Both the position numbers and the translations under genes were made by a program. Under the pieces are notes generated by a model. That model worked only from the letters and a program-made list of their open reading frames with translations. It did not search any database and was not told the DNA's origin. A stretch of DNA of 37,034 nucleotides from Oscillospiraceae bacterium (lineage in GTDB: Bacteria; Bacillota; Clostridia; Oscillospirales; Ruminococcaceae), in NCBI GenBank assembly GCA_028689635.1, contig JAQVCU010000017.1:1-37034 (forward strand), given 5' to 3'. This document shows, in pieces, positions 36,845 to 37,034 of this stretch (the stretch's first letter is position 1; the number at the start of each line of letters is the position of its first letter).

Positions 36845-37034
36845 ATGAAAAAAGAAAAATTTTCGTTAAAAGCTGCCTTTGGGTAGACTTATATTTTCGT
36901 CGCTAAGTAGGTTCTACTGAAAGACTTGGTTTTTAATCCTATGCCAAAATAACGACTCCAAACGGCTGGAACAGCAGTTGTAGAAGCAGGCGCAAAAGAG
37001 CGCGCAGGCAGTGTGCGGCATTCATGGCAAATAC
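36845..37034 (+). pseudogene. Short frame interrupted by in-frame stops at the right edge
   Basis: After a good GGGAGG site, a start at ATG 36845 (or GTG 36839) gives MKKEKFSLKAAFG and then TAG (36884-36886). The same frame has further stops at 36908 and 36950, then stays open to the window edge for 27 codons reading TAGTAVVEAGAKERAG. The promoter region and ribosome site suggest a once-functional gene start. Either the gene is decayed, or the short peptide is a leader or chance frame, or the window contains sequence errors here. I do not recognise a family. Confidence 0.25.

Overview
The window looks like chromosome of a GC-rich (roughly 60 percent by eye), anaerobic, spore-forming member of the Clostridia, most likely an Oscillospiraceae-type gut Firmicute. 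The pointers are a SpoVAF/GerA-family germination protein behind a sigma-G-like promoter, a type III glutamine synthetase, a rubrerythrin, a class B sortase, AGGAGG ribosome sites, several TTG starts, and a YesM/YesN two-component pair next to a CUT1 sugar transporter. The taxon is inferred from gene content only. No rRNA, tRNA, CRISPR array, phage or transposase gene was recognised.

Layout. 0-3.4 kb: asnA and a type III glutamine synthetase gene form an ammonia-assimilation operon. 3.4-13.7 kb: housekeeping and surface genes: an O-acetyltransferase and VOC protein pair, an OppA-like lipoprotein, a HAD phosphatase with a structured leader, a TVP38 membrane protein, rubrerythrin, pyruvate kinase, a sortase B with a lipobox, a CPBP protease and an M20 peptidase. 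13.7-14.6 kb: a cytoplasmic NlpC/P60 endopeptidase resembling YkfC. 14.7-26.0 kb: the main catabolic locus. A minus-strand operon encodes a substrate-binding protein, two permeases, an amidohydrolase, a YjbQ protein, a FrlD-like kinase and two FrlC-like epimerases. It is divergent from a YesM-type kinase and a YesN-type regulator. 26.0-28.5 kb: a DUF1624 acyltransferase and the germination gene. 28.7-32.6 kb: a three-gene overlapping operon (FkbM methyltransferase, a CCA-nucleotidyltransferase/radical-SAM fusion, MnmM). 32.9-34.0 kb: a diguanylate cyclase. 34.5-37.0 kb: a visibly AT-richer, repeat-bearing segment with csaA, a PocR/AraC regulator, a MITE-like repeat, and a promoter region leading to a short open frame broken by stops.

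How the parts work together. The 14.7-26 kb locus reads as one sense-import-degrade unit: YesM/YesN sense an external cue, the CUT1 transporter imports a small carbohydrate (its ATPase is not encoded here), and epimerase, kinase and hydrolase process it. The enzymes resemble the fructoselysine (Frl) pathway, but no FrlB deglycase is present, the kinase has a changed sugar-binding motif, and the amidohydrolase has Asn where the family has its catalytic Asp. The substrate is therefore probably not fructoselysine, and this is the best candidate for an undescribed pathway. The second notable locus couples tRNA 3'-end CCA addition to wobble-uridine modification in a single polypeptide, with the next enzyme of the modification pathway translationally coupled behind it.
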